Assembly: GCA_022712735.1 (NCBI GenBank)
Contig: JAFLKA010000267.1
Coordinates: 1 to 6,074, forward strand
Length of the DNA: 6,074 nt
Origin: Marinosulfonomonas sp.
GTDB taxonomy: Bacteria; Pseudomonadota; Alphaproteobacteria; Rhodobacterales; Rhodobacteraceae
Reading direction: 5' to 3'
This document shows, one piece after another, positions 5,494-6,074 of this stretch. Numbering within the stretch: position 1 is the first letter of the stretch; each line of letters opens with the position of its first letter. Under the pieces are notes generated by a model. The model ran no database searches. It was given only the letters and a program-made list of their open reading frames with translations, and had not been told where the DNA came from. The position numbers and the translations under genes were made by a program.

Positions 5494-6074
5494 ATGTCTG
5501 ATTCCGCAACAGCTCGCAAACAGATGTCCGTATCGGACGAAGTGGCGATTGAAATAACTGGAATGAACAAATGGTATGGTGCCTTTCACGTTTTGAAAGA
5601 CATCAACATGGTGGTGCGCCGTGGTGAACGTATCGTGGTTTGTGGCCCGTCAGGGTCGGGCAAATCCACGTTGATCCGCTGCGTTAACCGTCTTGAGGTG
5701 CATCAGGAAGGCACCATCATTGTGGACGGGACTGAATTGTCTTCAGACCTGAAAAACATTGACAAGATCCGGTCTGAGGTTGGCATGTGCTTTCAGCACT
5801 TCAACCTGTTTCCGCATCTGACGGTTCTGGAAAACCTGACACTGGCGCCGATCTGGGTTCGTAAAACACCCCAGAAAGAAGCCCAGGAAACGGCGATGCA
5901 TTTTCTGGAAAAAGTGAAGATCCCCGAGCAGGCCGATAAATATCCCGGTCAGCTGTCTGGTGGTCAACAACAGCGGGTGGCGATTGCGCGGTCTTTGTGC
6001 ATGAAACCACGCATCATGCTGTTTGACGAACCAACATCGGCGCTGGACCCAGAGATGATCAAAGAGGTTCTGGA
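5494..6074 (+). CDS. aapP/bztD: Amino-acid ABC transporter ATP-binding protein AapP/BztD, 3' truncated by window
   Basis: The first 193 residues of a cytoplasmic ABC ATPase; the frame is still open at the last base. Present are Walker A GPSGSGKST (51-59), the Q-loop in CFQHFNLF (Q101), the signature LSGGQQQRVAIARSL (154-168), Walker B IMLFDEP (174-180) with catalytic E179, and the D-loop SALD (182-185). The aromatic A-loop residue is probably Y28 in KWYGAFHVL. The H-loop histidine and about 60-70 C-terminal residues lie beyond the window. Motif content is that of the HisP/GlnQ group of polar amino-acid importers. It dimerises and couples ATP hydrolysis to opening of the AapQ/AapM channel. AGGAG at 5481-5485, eight bases upstream, supports ATG 5494. 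The roughly 17 residues before the first ABC strand are a short extension, and ATGs at codons 11 and 24 lack comparable ribosome binding sites. Confidence 0.95.
   Translation, partial: MSDSATARKQMSVSDEVAIEITGMNKWYGAFHVLKDINMVVRRGERIVVCGPSGSGKSTLIRCVNRLEVHQEGTIIVDGTELSSDLKNIDKIRSEVGMCFQHFNLFPHLTVLENLTLAPIWVRKTPQKEAQETAMHFLEKVKIPEQADKYPGQLSGGQQQRVAIARSLCMKPRIMLFDEPTSALDPEMIKEVL

Noticed and set aside
4774..5589. A 271-codon open frame on the minus strand opposite aapM and the start of aapP
   Set aside because: Its translation is rich in His, Gln and Arg with no recognisable motif, as expected for the complement of a membrane-protein gene. It lies entirely opposite well-supported genes.
5494..6074. 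AapP as a truncated pseudogene
   Set aside because: All motifs up to the D-loop are intact and the frame is open at the final base. The cut is the window edge.
1..6074. Search for a novel defence, mobile or biosynthetic system
   Set aside because: No transposase, integrase, toxin-antitoxin pair, CRISPR repeat, reverse transcriptase or unknown conserved cluster is present. Every gene fits a known family in an ordinary context.

Overview
The window reads as a chromosomal segment from an alphaproteobacterium, most likely Rhodobacteraceae (Roseobacter group). The evidence is the ATP12-type F1-ATPase assembly chaperone, a family that in bacteria is essentially alphaproteobacterial, and a general/acidic amino-acid ABC transporter of the Aap/Bzt type with its two unusually long, dissimilar permeases. 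Base composition is moderate (roughly mid-50s % GC by eye). The genus cannot be told. No mobile element, CRISPR array, tRNA, rRNA, integrase or phage gene was seen. All genes are on the + strand and look intact apart from the two cut by the window edges.

Region 1 (1-1531) is a tight three-gene housekeeping cluster: the 3' end of a RluA/RluC-family 23S rRNA pseudouridine synthase, a HAD-superfamily phosphatase (phosphoglycolate-phosphatase-like) that starts inside the stop codon of the first gene (ATGA overlap), and the ATP12 chaperone, which starts two bases after the HAD stop. The genes are probably cotranscribed and partly translationally coupled.

Region 2 (1532-1756) is a 225-base intergenic control region. 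It holds a tandem direct repeat, an inverted repeat with two alternative pairing partners, a candidate promoter overlapped by a perfect 13-base palindrome, and three consecutive potential RNA hairpins just ahead of the aapJ ribosome binding site.

Region 3 (1757-6074) is the amino-acid ABC transporter operon aapJQMP (named bztABCD in Rhodobacter): periplasmic binding protein, two permeases and the ATPase (cut at the right edge). A strong stem-loop followed by TTTT lies between aapJ and aapQ. It probably lets most transcripts stop after the binding-protein gene, so that AapJ is made in excess over the membrane complex. AapJ captures L-amino acids (Glu, Gln, Asp, Asn, or a broader range) in the periplasm and delivers them to the AapQ/AapM channel, and AapP drives transport by ATP hydrolysis.

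I see no previously undescribed system here. The protein-coding content is ordinary. The parts most worth a second look are the structured aapJ leader, the palindrome at the candidate promoter, and the internal terminator.
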